Positions 1-12,700 of a stretch of 64,000 nucleotides of DNA are shown here, in pieces (the stretch's first letter is position 1; every line of letters begins with the position of its first letter). The notes beneath the pieces are model-generated. The model saw only the letters and a list, made by a program, of their open reading frames with translations, was not told where the DNA came from and made no database searches. A program made the position numbers and the translations under genes. The DNA comes from Trema orientale (taxonomy: Eukaryota; Streptophyta; Magnoliopsida; Rosales; Cannabaceae). The stretch is from positions 649,622-713,621 of the forward strand of contig JXTC01000023.1 of assembly GCA_002914845.1 (NCBI GenBank). Direction: 5' to 3'.

Positions 1-38
1 TTTCTTTGATTATCAATCCAAATACCTTCACCATCATC

Positions 39-638
39 TCATAAACATGTAATATCACCTTCATTAACGTCTTCTATCAAAGCCTCCACCGAAACTCTTT
101 TTGAGAATATTTCATGAGCAACAAGTATTTCGTTCTCATCTTCAACTCCTAAATTTTGATATTCTCTCGGTTTTGTTGCAAAAACAATTGACCATCGAGC
201 ATCAAGTGGATCATTAACGTAAAATACTTGTTTTGCTTGTGTTGCCATTATAAATGCATCATTCTTGTGACCTATCCGATTTAGATCAACTAAAGTGAAG
301 CCTAACTCATCTTCTCTAACCTCATGGTTACTCTCCACCCATTGATACATAAACACTGGCAACCGAAATGTGACAAAATCAAGTTCCCAAATTTCTTCGA
401 TAACGCCATAGTATACCATATCACCCTCTATTAGGTTTTTATCCTTAGAACTTGAAAATTGTATGGTTTTTACAACAATACTTACCCCACTATTTTGGGT
501 TGTTCTTATGTTATCGCGGTCTCTTGTGCTAAAATGAACATTGTTAACTTGATAAGCATGATACTTAATTACATCCAATGATGGTCCACGTGATATACAT
601 TTCAATGTATCAGATACATTGTGTGTTGCCTTGTTCAT
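39..638 (-). pseudogene. DUF4216 domain of the CACTA transposase (C-terminal exon, partial)
   Basis: A 199-residue minus-strand open frame matches the DUF4216 domain found near the C-terminus of plant CACTA transposases. Visible features are the N-terminal YHAYQVNNVHFSTRDRD, the central YYGVIEEIWELDF, then VFMYQWVESN, LGFTLVDLNRIGHKNDAF, and AKQVFYVNDPLDARWSIV. It follows an intron-like AT-rich gap (640-960) after the DUF4218 part. The frame closes with a stop near position 39 just after an acidic tail. DUF4216 has no known biochemical role; it probably contributes to transposase assembly or DNA binding. Confidence 0.85.
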
Positions 639-967
639 TTCAACTATAATCTATTCAAAATACAAAATTAACAATTAGAAAACTCAACATATTAGTACTT
701 ATGCTCTAAAATAGGGAAAAAAATGATATAAAATTATTAATTGTAACAACTAATTAGAATTACCCGTTCGCGAAACCAACAAATAAAAGTTCGATGATGT
801 TCATTATGGATCCACTTCTCTCTTTTTGATTTCATTGAGAATTGTGTTTTGATCCAATTTGTATGCTCCGTTCAACAAATCATCCCCAAAGTAAACCATT
901 ATTATTAAAGAATTCAACATTCAATCAATGAAAATCTAATTCACAATAAAACTTACTCGAAGAAAGG

Positions 968-1500
968 TTAGACTTCAGCTATATTTTGTAACACAGTATG
1001 ATATGCTTGGTCTACATGTTCTTGTTTAACTGTATACACGACACCACCACTTACGCTTTTGTCAATATTTGAAGATGTGGGTACTCTGATAGCTTCTACA
1101 TTTGCCAAATACTCAAAACAAAACTCAACAGCTTCTTTTATGATATAACACTCTACAATGCATCCTTCTGGCCGGCTTCGATTTCTAACATATCCTTTTA
1201 AAATTTTCATGTATCTCTTAAATGGATACATCCATCTCAAATAAACAGGACCACATAACTTCATTTCTCTAACCAAATGTACAGTAAGATGTATCATTAT
1301 ATCAAAAAAATAGGAGGAAAAAACTGCTCGAACATGCACAATGTTACAACAAGTTCACGTTGTAATTCGTCTAACTTGGATATATCGACCACCTTAGAAA
1401 AAATTCCATTAAAAAATAAGCATAATCTGGTGATTGCATATCGAACATTTTTAGGTAATACGGACCTGATCGCTATAGATAGCAGATGTTACATTAGTGT
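968..1500 (-). pseudogene. DUF4218 region of the CACTA transposase
   Basis: The minus strand encodes a DUF4218-like stretch. It starts near 1500 with NVRYAITRLCLFFNGIF and continues through a frame change near 1320 into IMIHLTVHLVREMKLCGPV and YLRWMYPFKRYMKILKGYV, ending with RPEGCIVECYIIKEAVEFC. The H-L-V-E-pattern helix and the R-W-M-Y-P-F-x-R motif are typical of the C-terminal half of TNP2-type proteins. At least one frameshift (near 1320-1340) and a stop near 1500 separate it from the upstream TNP2 part. It lies between the TNP2 core and the DUF4216 piece, as expected within one transposase gene. Confidence 0.82.
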
Positions 1501-1589
1501 ATGACAATCATGAGATTTAAGTCCAACTAGTTTCAAATTGTTCATATCCACTAATGTTCTAATATTAGAAGAATAGCCTTCAGGAACCT

Positions 1590-3447
1590 TCACATTAAAT
1601 AAATATTGACACAATTGATATTTTCTTCCTTTTTCAATGTGAAGCAAGCAGGGGGTAAATATGTTCGCTTCTCCCCCACTCTAGGAGATAACTCTTTTTG
1701 AACACCCATGTCAACAAGATCCATACGGGCACCAATGCTATCCTTATTCTTCCCTGGAATATTTAATAAAGTTCCAATTATACTATCACATATGTTCTTC
1801 TCAATATGCATAACATCTAAGTTATGTCTCAGAAGTAAATATTGCCAATATTCCAACTCAAAGAATATAGATTTCTTCTTCTAACAACTCTTCGGAGTTT
1901 TTACAACCTTCACATTACTGCGTCTTTTTCTTTTCTTACTGATATTACTTATTTTAACCTTTCCAAGCCTAAATTCAAGCTTAGAGACTGTTTCTAGTAT
2001 CTCTGTCCCAGTTAAAGGTTATGGTGCCAATTCAAATTCTTGAGAACTATTAAATGCTTTTTTCCAATTTCTGTATACATGTTTGTGAGGTAAAAATCTT
2101 CTATGGCCCATATAACTCAACTTTCTAGCATGTGTTAAGAACTGACAACTTGTTTTCTCATCACAAATAAGACATACTTTATATCCTTTAGTGGAAAACC
2201 CAAACAAATTTTCATATGCAGGGAAGTCATTAATTGTCCATACTAACACAGCCTTGAGTGTAAAATCTTCATCCTTATATGCATCATAGGCTTTCAAACC
2301 ATCATTCCACAAACTGTTCAAGTCATCAATCGATGGGGCTAAATATACATCAATGTCGTTACCAGGTTGTTTAGGTCCTGATATTAACAATGTAAGAAGT
2401 GTAAACTTTCTTTTCATACACAACCATGGATGAAGATTATAGATTACAAGCATTACAGGCCAACAACTATATTTGCTACTTAGAGTTGTATGAGGATTAA
2501 TACCATCTTCAGATAGACCAAGATGAAGATTTCTTGGATCACTTCCAAAAGAAGGCCATTTGTAATCTATTGTTTTCCAAGCCGGTGAATCGGCTGGATA
2601 TCTAAGTTTGCCATCCTCTATCCTCTCATTTGCATGCCATATTAGATCTTTAGCATGCTCACGATTTCGGAATAGTCAGGTAAAACGAGGAATTGGAGGA
2701 ATATACCACAAAACTTTAGCAGGGGTTCCAACTTTTACCTCTTTAGAATTCTTATTCTGTTACCATCTAGGCTCACCACATACTGGATAATAAATTGCAT
2801 CTTTAAATTTCTTTCGATATAAAATACAATCATTTGGGCAAGCATGAATTTTCTCATATTACATACCCAATAAGCATAAAGTCCTTTTGGCCTCATAAAA
2901 GGAAGGTGGCATCTCATTATCATTTGGTAATATCTCTACTAGTAAAGCTAACAAATCTGAAAAACTCTTATCACTCCATCCATGTCTTGCTTTCAAATTA
3001 TATAATTTCAATAATGCAGACAACTTTGTAAATTTCATACAACCCGGATAGATCAGTTTCTCAGCATCATTAAGTAATGATTGAAACTTAATAGGATCTA
3101 CATCTGTTTCATACTGTGCATCATCAATCATTTCAAAAAGATCATCATTTAAATCTAAGTCATAATCATCTCTTATGATCTTCTTTGACGAAAATCCAGT
3201 AATTGGAACCTTTTCACCATGCCAAATCTATTGTTTATAACTTTGATCTACTCCATTGAAATATAAGTGTTCTTTTATCCTTTTAACACCTATCTTTTGC
3301 AAATTTCCACATTTAATACACAGGCACGGAATTAAATTGGAATCTTTGACATTTTCAATAGCAAACTCCAAAAAGCTATCAACTCTCTTTCTATACTCGG
3401 TCGATAGTCTATCTGCCAACAAAAAAAAAAAAAACTTAAACAACTAA
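1590..3447 (-). pseudogene. TNP2-type CACTA transposase, N-terminal and core regions (degraded)
   Basis: Minus-strand frames encode, in order: a transposase-associated domain (3228-3443; pattern EYRKRVDSFLEFA ... CIKCGN ... HLYFNG), a segment with NDAEKLIYPGC (2859-3131), a Cys-containing stretch (ACPNDC, then YPVCGEPRW), and the TNP2 core (about 2019-2640; DPRNLHLGLSEDGINPHTT, then GPKQPGNDIDVYL and VCLICDEKT). It continues at 1590-1856 with HNLDVMHIEKN. TNP2 is the catalytic transposase of plant CACTA elements. In-frame stops (after LLGM near 2859, and after IPRFT near 2680) show it is inactive, though long stretches remain open, so decay is fairly recent. Exon limits are uncertain. Confidence 0.88.
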
Positions 3448-4809
3448 TATAAAAAACTAACTAAATTGAGTACCATAAAAAATTGTACATAATCTCCCTT
3501 ATTTCTAGTAATAACCAATTGAGTACGTAAAACACCAATTATATATTACCCCTTATTTAAAATTATCCTCATATTTCTAGCTACTACTAAATTGAGAACT
3601 TAATTTATTTTTTAAATAGTCTTCTTTATTACAAACAAGTTGCCAATCAACCAAACATAACTTATGACAAAATAACATCAACACAAGTAATAAACTCAAG
3701 CAATTACACACAATTATAACATCATTATATCACTACAACGTATAATTTTCTATATGATATCATATCTCATCTAGATGAAACTTTCCAAAGTACTAATAAA
3801 TAACCAATATAGAAAGTGACATAAGTAAGTAAAAGAAAAAAATTAAGAAAACATACCTCAATTCGCTCAATTTGCTAATTTATAAGTACGACCAAATTAC
3901 TCCAACTTCTACTAAAACCTATACACAAAAGTGTTAAAAAAAATTTCAATATTTATAATTCACAACACTTTAAAATTGAAAATTCAAAAACATGAATTTA
4001 ATATATATGAAAAATAAGAACTTTAACAAATAAAAAATTGAAATTAAATCTAAGATCTCAAGTTAACTTACTTTCACACTATCTAAAACATGAAATTGGT
4101 AGAAATTAAGATCTCAAGTCAAACTTTACATGACTTCACCTAAAGCAATTAAAAAAATTTAATATATAAATTTATAAAAACTACACAACAATAAATTAAA
4201 ATAACATAAATTTGGATTAATTGAAACTAAGGATGGAAAAAAAATTCCAAATTATAATTTCTAATAAATAAACACGAAATTGGTAGAAATTAATAGAACA
4301 TACCTTCAATTTAAATTTTTTTAAAATTAAATGAATTCACACTTCACCTAAAATAAAGAAAAAAAATATTGGGTATATCAATACCTACAATCAACAAAAT
4401 AATAAACCATAACATAAAAAATTAGGATTAATTCACACTAAAATACTAAAATATAACCAAAAATATGATTTCTAGTAAATAAATAATCTAACTAACACTT
4501 ATAAGAGTAAAGATTATAATGCATGCTCAAGAATTTCCCATTTTATAAACTAGGATCCTAGATTCAAACTCTCAAAAATATAACCTAAAACATGAAAAAT
4601 TAACAAAATAATCGACTAAAATCGTGGTTAAAACAATGGGTATTCTAATTTTAGTGACTAAAATGAGTTTAAAAGCTTAAATATATCTTGATTGCCGGAA
4701 AAAATGGTGGAAATGAGGGAAAAATGAGTGCTGGCTGCGGCTGCTGGAAGAAGAATGAGAAAATGAGTGTTTTGGCCGCGGCCCAGTACGAAAATAGGGC
4801 TATAGAAGG
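3448..4809. other. AT-rich non-coding interior of the CACTA element
   Basis: About 1.3 kb of A/T-rich DNA between the transposase start and the subterminal array. It holds only short chance frames. It probably contains the transposase promoter and 5' leader on the minus strand; I cannot place either. Confidence 0.6.
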
Positions 4810-5040
4810 CCCATAACACGGTGCCTACAAGGCGCCATGTATCTGAAATGTAACGGCGCCTACAAGGCGCCGTTAAATACGTTAAACCACGGAGCTTGGC
4901 AGGCGCCGTGGTTGTTAGCCGTTTATAACGCTGTTAAACCACGGCGCCTGCCAAGCGCCGTGGTTGTTCCACCGTTAATCACGGTGCCTAAGTATCCTGC
5001 ATACTATCACGGCGCATCCGTACACGTGCCATGATAGCCA
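4810..5040. repeat. GC-rich subterminal repeat array of the CACTA element
   Basis: Repeated short motifs of the form CACGGCGCC and GGCGCCGTGG occur in both orientations (for example 4818-4834, 4853-4873, 4889-4911, 4941-4963, 4979-4990, 5009-5016). Such arrays are the binding sites for the TNPA-type accessory protein in En/Spm elements. They contrast sharply with the AT-rich surroundings. Confidence 0.85.
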
Positions 5041-5058
5041 ACTTTTTTTGTAGTGATT

Positions 5059-6050
5059 CCTAAGAGTTGAGGCAAGCATAATTTCAAGTCTGCGAGCTTT
5101 GAAAGTGAAGGCGAATTCATGTACTTTTCACATAGTATAATATCAAATACACTATCTCAAATCTATGAAATCTTGTTCAAAATAAGTTAAGATATAGATG
5201 GTAGCAAGTTAAAGTTTAGTTTATAAGTTATTTTTCCATGTTTAGAAGGTTAAATTAAAAAAAAGAAAGAAAAAAGTCTAACAATGTAGACTTGAGCTTG
5301 CATTTTAGTTTTTTGTAAGAAATGCGATTCTGGGAAGAAAATGAACAATAATGCTCGACTGGTTTCTAGTTGAGCCTGATTGGATCTATTCGAGTGCTTT
5401 ATGAAATTGTAAATAGCTCGATAGGATTCGATCTAAAGCTAATTATGTAACTCAATTAGTTCCAGTCGAGCCTGATTGGACCTGTTCGAGTTTTGTATCC
5501 ATGGATACACAACTCGAATGGGTCCAATCGAGCTTGATTGGTCTGATCGAGCTTCTTAATTTATTATTATTTAATACCTTTTTAAAATATTTTGATAGAT
5601 ATTTTTTGTGACTACCAATATTTGTCAATAATAATATTAAACTTATGTTGCACAAATGATTCATACGATAATATATGTTCAATATAATGGGGAATAAAAA
5701 GAGAATGAAGAGTCTTACGCATGGTTACCAAAGAATACAGAAACTATGGTTCTTGTTTTAACAAATCTATTATTAAATTTTCTGAGTGGTACTTAAATTA
5801 TGTGAGAGGCTTAGTATGGGCCAAAATAACAGAAAATTGAAACTAAGTTACTTGATACGACATGTAAATAGGAAGTCTGAGCAAGAAAGATGGTAAACTC
5901 AGAGCGTGTCTTCATCCGAACATATTGCAATACTCATACTTGCTTCCTTCTCAATCGAAAGCGGAACCACATACAAGCAAGTTTGACAATAGTTGCAGAG
6001 ATGGTGAAATCATATTTTGAAGTTCAAAAGATACACTAAGTCCAAAATCA
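5059..6050. repeat. Repeat-derived intergenic DNA with a 54-bp near-perfect palindrome
   Basis: No gene is recognisable. Around 5357-5545 the motif family YTCGAGYCTGATTGGAYC recurs. At 5475-5528 it forms a palindrome centred on TATCCATGGATA (5496-5507), with few mismatches across about 27-bp arms. The same motif family recurs in the inverted arrays at 6.7-8.0 kb. Confidence 0.6.
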
Positions 6051-6480
6051 ATAATGTCTATTGGTGACACCAAAAATTTATTAAACGGTAGCAATTTAGG
6101 TGTAACAACAAAATTGTAATTCTAGTTGGTAAAACGACATCAGAATAAGAAAAATGATACAAATTTATAGTGGTTTAGCTGGAATTGAAACAGCCTACAT
6201 CCACTTTTAAATGATTTTATTCCGAGAATTGATAAGATGAGATTTACAATAATCTCTTGGAGATTTCGGATCCGCCCCCTTTCTCTTATCTTTGGGATCT
6301 ATATATAATGTTAGAAATAATCGTAGTGGTGTTACTGTAGCAAGCAGGTGAGAGCAGGTGGGAAATGATATAGGGCTGTCAGAAGTGGTTGAGTTTGTCC
6401 CCCATTATCCTGTTTATTGTGTCACAATTATTTTCCCAATAATTTAAGATACCGCTTATAGCGGGCTTGCTTGCATATAA
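6050..6480. other. Possible LTR-derived fragment
   Basis: The stretch has the phrase TAGTGGTTTAGCTGG followed by CCTACATCCACTT, resembling a phrase common in plant LTRs; a similar phrase occurs near 17640. It also contains a TATATATAA-like box near 6300. No partner LTR or coding part is found, so the call is tentative. Confidence 0.25.
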
Positions 6481-6529
6481 TCAATTAAAGTTAGTCTTCT
6501 CGCATAGTTTATGGATGACGTAGTTCAAA

Positions 6530-6760
6530 ATGTGCAGTCCCTATGAGCACTATTTGAGCAATGTAGAAAATACGCACAACAATTATGATGCAAAGCCATC
6601 ATGTTCCAATAACATATTGGAAAGCTTGGAAGGGGAAAAAATAAAAAAGGCTCACAACCTTCTTAGGGATTCACCGGACTTGAATTTAAGTCCCAGTTTA
6701 TTTGTATATGGTTCAGAAGATAAATCTTTGCACAAACACACATATAGAGACTTCCAAAAT
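6530..6760 (+). other. Open frame of unknown nature, running into the repeat array
   Basis: A 122-codon frame runs from 6530 to 6898. Its first ~75 residues (Ser/Asn-rich, with a SPDLNLSPSLFVYGSEDK stretch) match no family I recognise; the rest is translated repeat DNA. There is no sign of a promoter or splice partner. It is probably a chance frame or a scrap of a captured gene. Confidence 0.15.
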
Positions 6761-8012
6761 GTTTTAATACGGACTCTTATGAACTCGACTGGCTTTATTT
6801 ATGGTCAATTGGGTCCATTCGAGCTCAAAATAAACTCGATTGGGTCCAGTTATTCTCCGATCAGGTCCAGTCAAGTTTTCCAGAATGTTTTAGTGTGAAC
6901 TCTTATGAACTCAACTGGCTATATTTGTGCTTAATTGAGTCCACTCGAGTGAACCTAAATTAATTCTATCGAACAATTCGAGCCTAACCAAATCCATTTG
7001 ACTTTGGATCTAATTGAGCATCAACCCAGTTTATTTCGAGTAGCCTATTGATGATCTATTAACATAAAATATTATATTATTCATTAGGAATGAAAGAATT
7101 ATCAACAACAAATAATTACATTAATAACATTATTTATTACTATCAAATTACAAATTATATTTTATAACTTGATTGAATAAAATAATATTTGTAAAAAATA
7201 TATTGTAGACTACTTGTAATGAATCTTATTACTTCGACTAGGGATTTGCATCCAAGATAACCAAATCAATCTTCATAAGTCTTTCTTAAGAATTTAAAAA
7301 AAAAATAATTGGATGAGAAAGAAATGATTTTAGGAATTGTAAAAAGGTAAATAATAAGAGTACTGCTACAGACACTCATATCTTATACACTCTTTGGTGT
7401 AAAATTTTAGTATCCTAATCTTTACTCAAGTATTTTTGGTGTAACATTTCGGTTTCTTTACATAATTTTCAATTTTAATCCCTAACATCTAGAATATTAT
7501 TAAATAAATACATTACAATGTCATTATTTTCTAGGGGTATTCAACCAAACCAATCTAATATTTTCAGCTAATATTCCAATCAAACCAACTAAAGATAAAA
7601 AAAATAACACATTTTAAAAGATTTGCAAACTATCTGAGTGGACCTGATCAGAGTATAACTGGACCTAGTCGAATTTTAATTGGGCACATGTGGAGCCAAT
7701 TGAGTTCATAAAAGTCCATATTAAAATTTTTTGGAAAACCTGACTGAACTGGATCGGAGTATAATTGGACCCAATCGAGTTTCTTTTGAGCTTAACCAAA
7801 CCTAGTTGGGCACAAATGGAGCCAGTTGAGTTCATAAGAGTCTACATTAAAACACTCTGGAAAACCTGACTGGGCATAGTCGAGTTTAATTTGAGCTCGA
7901 CCGGACCTAATTGGGCATAAATGAAGTCAGTCGAGTTCATAAGAGTCCATATTAAAACTTTCTGGAAAACCTAACTAAACCTGATCAGAGTATAATCGAA
8001 TCCACTCCGATT
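6751..8012. repeat. Foldback-like structure: inverted arrays of a ~120-bp unit
   Basis: The right array (7630-8012, plus orientation) has three tandem ~120-bp units, each with GTATAATTGGACCYARTCGA, then GGAGCCAGTTGAGTTCATAAG, then CTGGAAAACCTGACTG. The left array (6751-6960) carries about 1.7 units in the opposite orientation (TTTTCCAGAATGTTTTAG, then CTCTTATGAACTCAACTGG). About 670 bp of AT-rich spacer lies between. Tandem units in inverted arrays are characteristic of foldback-type elements; ends and target duplications could not be placed. Confidence 0.6.
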
Positions 8013-8453
8013 CAGACTCTATGACTACAACTAAAAGATTTTTTTTCTGAACCATTCTGGTTGTAGAGGGAGAGAGGAAGTTGACTGATGATAGCTGCTT
8101 TTACGATGGTGACAACGAACTGGAGAGGAGTCCGAGCGAGTGCTCTGTCTTGAATGCCTCTTGTAATTTTGGTTTATTAAATGATTTATTCTAACTTTTT
8201 GTTTTTTAAAATTTTAATAGGGGTATAAACGGGTTTTCTCCAAGCCACATCTGAAACAATAAAAAACCAAAATTATTTAAGAATATACTAATTATAACAA
8301 GGTCAGTATTTAAAAGGGCACTTGCGAGAAGGTCATGGACCTAATTATTCAGAGTGTGAAAATATCAATCCCACTTACAAAGTGGGTTTTGGAGTCATCA
8401 ACTAGAGATGTGTAGTTATCTACTGCCCTCATCTTTTTCGGGGATTTCCTTAA

Positions 8454-9340
8454 ATGGATCTGGATGAAGTAGCGAAGTTATGCGAAAGAGTAAATCTTGA
8501 TGATGAGAATGGACCAGTTGTGGAGATGCCACCGACGATCTATTCCGAAAGCAAGGATAGATTGGATCTATGCCTTATGGGGAAAGTACTGGGAAACAAA
8601 GAAGCAAACAAGGATGGCTTAAAAGGTACGTTGCAAAACACCTGGATGATCCTGAGGATTTTTTAAAATCGAGCAGATGAGTTTGAACAACATTTTCCTA
8701 TTCCATTTCAGTAGATTAGAAGATAGATAGCGGGTTCTAGTCAGCAGCCCATGGCCTTTTGAAAAACAACTTATCTCCCTGGTCATTCCAACTGGAAATG
8801 GAGAGCTTGTGTGCATGGATTTTAACAAAGTTTCATTTTGGATACAAATCTGAAATATCCCAGTGAGGTGCAAAATGTGCTACATTCCTAGGGAACCTTA
8901 TCGGATCTCTAGAAGATACTGAAATTACATGCTCTCCTATGAGAGTTCGAGTTAAAATTGATCTAACAAATCCCTTCTGTAGGGGACTTCAGGTGTTTAT
9001 GATCGAAGTCTCTCTACTTCTCCAATATGAACACCTCCTTGAATTTTGCTATGACTGTGGAATTATTGATTACCGTTATAAGGAGTGTACTCAAAAGTGG
9101 TATGACAAAACAGAGCCCTTTTGTCTTGCAAAGAAAAAATATGGTCCATGGTTAAATGCCTTAGTACCACAATCCCAACCCCTTGTAGAAAGAAAAAGAG
9201 GCAAGTTAAAATTTGAATGAATAATGGGATACTCGCAGTCAAAAGCTAATAATAATTCCGACTCTGCCGGCTCGGGATCAGACGGTGACTCCAGCCCCAA
9301 TTTTGAAGAATTTAGAGAATAGAAGCATGAACAAGAGCTA
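8454..9340 (+). pseudogene. LINE ORF1 (DUF4283-like plus zinc knuckle), broken
   Basis: The first frame (8454-8666) opens MDLDEVAKLCERVNLDDENG, the acidic N-terminus typical of plant LINE ORF1 proteins, followed by a W-containing region. A second frame (8939-9220) opens MRVRVKIDLTNP and includes YEHLLEFCYDCG, then a zinc knuckle C-x2-C-x4-Y-x4-C where the consensus His is replaced by Tyr. The two parts are split by stops near 8666 and a frame change. ORF1 products bind element RNA; this copy cannot. Confidence 0.75.
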
Positions 9341-9769
9341 CTTAAGAAGCATAACAAGCCAGCCTAACATGGCAATGTACAGTCTACAAGCGATAACACA
9401 AAGCAACAGGCCATAATATCCGGCACCACAGAGGAGGAATTGCCGAACCCAAGCAAGCAAAAGACGGGGTCCCACCAACATCCAAGTCAGGTAGAATTTA
9501 CAGAAAGCAGATCCGTTACAACTATGAATGGGTCCCACCTAAAGAAAAACTTGAAAGGAAATTAGGAGTATATGACACCTGCCATGTCGGAGTAGGTGGA
9601 GCCTCTTTTAAGAAGGAAACAAGTTAGAGGAAGTGGTTGGAAAATGAAAGGAAAGGAAAACGAAAGACACATACAACGGATCGAAACAGGCAACAATGAC
9701 GAATATCTCCTCACAACAACATCCAATAGTTTCATCGGCGAGCCCTAAAGCTCAGTGCTGTCATTCATC

Positions 9770-12700
9770 ATGAACACAATCATATAGAATGTCCAGGGCC
9801 TGGGGCAACCCCGAACATTCCGAGCTGTGCACACTATAGTGTAAAGAAAGCGCCCATCTCTGATTTTCCTCTCGGAGAGAAAGATGTTAGCCCACCAGGT
9901 TAAGGAAGTCAGGAAAAAACTAAGTTTTACAAGTGTTTTCAGTGTCGACCAAGTCAGCTTAAGTGGGGGACTAGCACTATTCTAGTAAGTTTCAGTCGAC
10001 GTCAAAATTCAAGCTTATAATCGCTTTATTAATGCAACCATAAGTGAAGGCAGAAGTCAAAGCTAGCGATTCACAGGATTTTACAGGGAGCCAGACCTAT
10101 CCAAGAGACACAACTCTTAGAAACTACTAAAACGACTGGCCTATGACGACTCGGTACCTTGGCTTTGCACAGGAGATTTTAATGAAATTCTTAATGACAA
10201 GGAAAAATTGGGTGGCCCAGTAAGAAGCTACTCCAGAATGGCGGCATTTTGAGATGTTATTGATACGTGCCACTTGATCGATATGGAATTTAAAAGAGAT
10301 AGCTTCACCTGGTAGAACAGACAAAGTGGCGAACAAGTATAATGGAACGTCTGGATCACATGCTTTGTAATATCACATAGATAACCAGTTTCTCTAATGC
10401 CATTATTTAATACCTTGAGTATGAGGGATCAGATCACTGGCCATTACTTCTTGAGAACATTAATCGAAAAGTTCCATCAGGAAGAAAGGGGAAAAGGAAG
10501 GGAAGATGAGGAGATGTGGACGAAGGAAGAAGAGTACAAAACCATTATAGCCGAGTGTTGGGAAAATGACCAACACCTAAGCAATGTAGGTGAGGTAACT
10601 AACTGCTTGACCCGATGTGCTTCCAAGTTGCAGGGATGGGGAATGAAAAAATTTGGTAATCCGACCAAAGAAGCAAATGAGTGGCATTCAAAATGTGCTC
10701 TTTTAAGACGGTCCATGTCAAGCCAAGATGGCAGTAAAAAGTTGCTAGAAGTGGAAAAACTACTAGACTGAGTTTTGACCAACCAAGAAATTTACTAGAA
10801 ATAAAGATTTAGAACATCATGGCTTATTGGGGAGACCAAAATACCAAATTCTTCCACTCAAAAACCTCACAGTGAAAGGCCCGAAACAAAATAGTAGGTC
10901 TAATTGACAAGAAAGGAGCATGGCAAACTAAGAAGTACGAAATTGAAAATTTGGTAATCGACTATTTTTGAACTATCTTTACCTCGAACCGGGTCAATGT
11001 AGTGGAAATGGAGGAGATGCCAGGCTCGGTCAAACAATATATTATTAGGACATGAATAATAACCTCCTGAAAGAATTTAAAGAAAATAAAATCTCTACAT
11101 CTCTCTCCCAAATAAACCCTACTAAGGCGTCTGGTCCTGACGGAATGTCGACTTTATTCTATCAACGCTATTGGGAGATAATAGGAGGGAAGATCACAAA
11201 AGTCTACCTCAACATCCTCAACAATAATGATTCAATCAAAGGATGGAACAAGACTATCATCGCCCTAATTCCTAAGGTGAAAGACCCAGTCCAAATTACT
11301 CAATTCCACCCAATTAGTCTCTACAACATGGTCTATAAAATCATAACTAAGACCATTGTGAATAGGCTGAAGAGGATAATAGATGCTCTCATTTCCCCAA
11401 ATCAAAGTACTTTTGTCCTTGAGAGACTTATCACTGACAATGTTATGGCTGGTTTCGAGTGCATCCATAAAATTAGAAATCGTCGACAAGAAAAAAAAGG
11501 AGAGGTAGTGCTAAAACTAGATATGAGTTACGCATACGACATGGTAGAATGAGGATTTCTTGAGCATATAATGAGACGAATGGATTTTGCTAAAAGATGG
11601 ATCCACCTAATCATGGAATGTATTACTATCTCCTCCTTTACTTTCAAAATCAATGGAATAATAAGAGGGTCAGTAATTCTATAAAGAGGAATCAGACAAG
11701 GATGCCCTCTATCTCTATACCTATTCATTCTCTGTACCTAGGGACTTTCTTCCTCCATTCTGGAAGCCGAACATCTGAATAAAATTCATGGTCTCATCAT
11801 TGCAAGAGGCAGCCCCTCTATTTCTCATTTTTTTTTATAGATGACAGCTTAATCTTTGCAAGAGCAATAGTCTAAGAATGTCGACTTCTTAAACAACTGC
11901 TCTCGTCCTATGAGAAATCGTCAGGCCAACTAATCAAATATGAAAAATCAGCCCTTTCTTTTAGCCAGAATATCTGTAATGAAACACGCGATGCCATCAA
12001 GACCATCTTCAATGTTGAAGAAGTATCCTACCATGAGAAATACCTTGGTCTCCCTTCGATGGCCACTAAAAGCCAAAGAAACTTGTTCGGCTCAATTAAA
12101 GACCGAGTGTGGAACAAACTTCAAGGATGGAAAGAAAAACTATTTTCGGTAGGGAGAAGGAAATCCTCATTAAAGTGGTGGCACCATCCCCACCTATGCG
12201 ATGAGCTATTTCAAGCTTCCATTTAGTTTATGTGAGGACTTGCACTAGCTTTACTCAAACTTCTGGTGGGGCTTTAATAAGAATGGCAAAAAGTTATACT
12301 GGGCCTCTTGGCACAAAATGTGTACCCCCAAAGAAAGAGAAGGCTTGGGGCTTGGGCTTTCGGGATATAAGTCTCTTCAATCAGGTAATGCTAGCTAAAT
12401 AAGCATGGAGAATTGTTCAATGCCCAATCTCCCTCATGACCCGGTTACTCAAAGCTCAGTACTTTAGAAACACTTCCTTCCATTAGGCAAAATTAGGTTC
12501 CAGACCCTTCTTTGTATGACAAAGCATCATATGGGGAAAAAAGCTTCTTGACAAAAAAACCCGCTGGAGAATTGGCAATGGAAAGCATGTCAAAATATAC
12601 ACTTACAAGTGGATCCCTAGTCCTCACACTTTTAAGCCAATCTCAACTGCAACATTACCCCCAATGTCCATAATGACGTCTCTCTTGGATGATCAAAACC

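Larger units (their letters stand above)
1..5055 (-). mobile_element. CACTA (En/Spm) transposon, 5' part, autonomous-type but degraded
   Basis: The right end reads TTTTTTTGTAGTG at 5043-5055, so on the minus strand the element opens with the CACTACAAAAAAAG terminal signature of the CACTA superfamily. Just inside lies a GC-rich subterminal repeat array (4810-5040), then about 1.3 kb of AT-rich non-coding DNA, then minus-strand transposase pieces in the expected order: transposase-associated domain, TNP2, DUF4218, DUF4216. The 3' end lies beyond the window, so the 3-bp target duplication (candidate ATT at 5056-5058) cannot be confirmed. Confidence 0.9.

Noticed and set aside
4837..5034. 65-codon plus-strand open frame
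   Set aside because: It lies wholly in the CACTA subterminal repeat array; its Pro/Ala/Val-rich translation follows from the GC-rich repeats.
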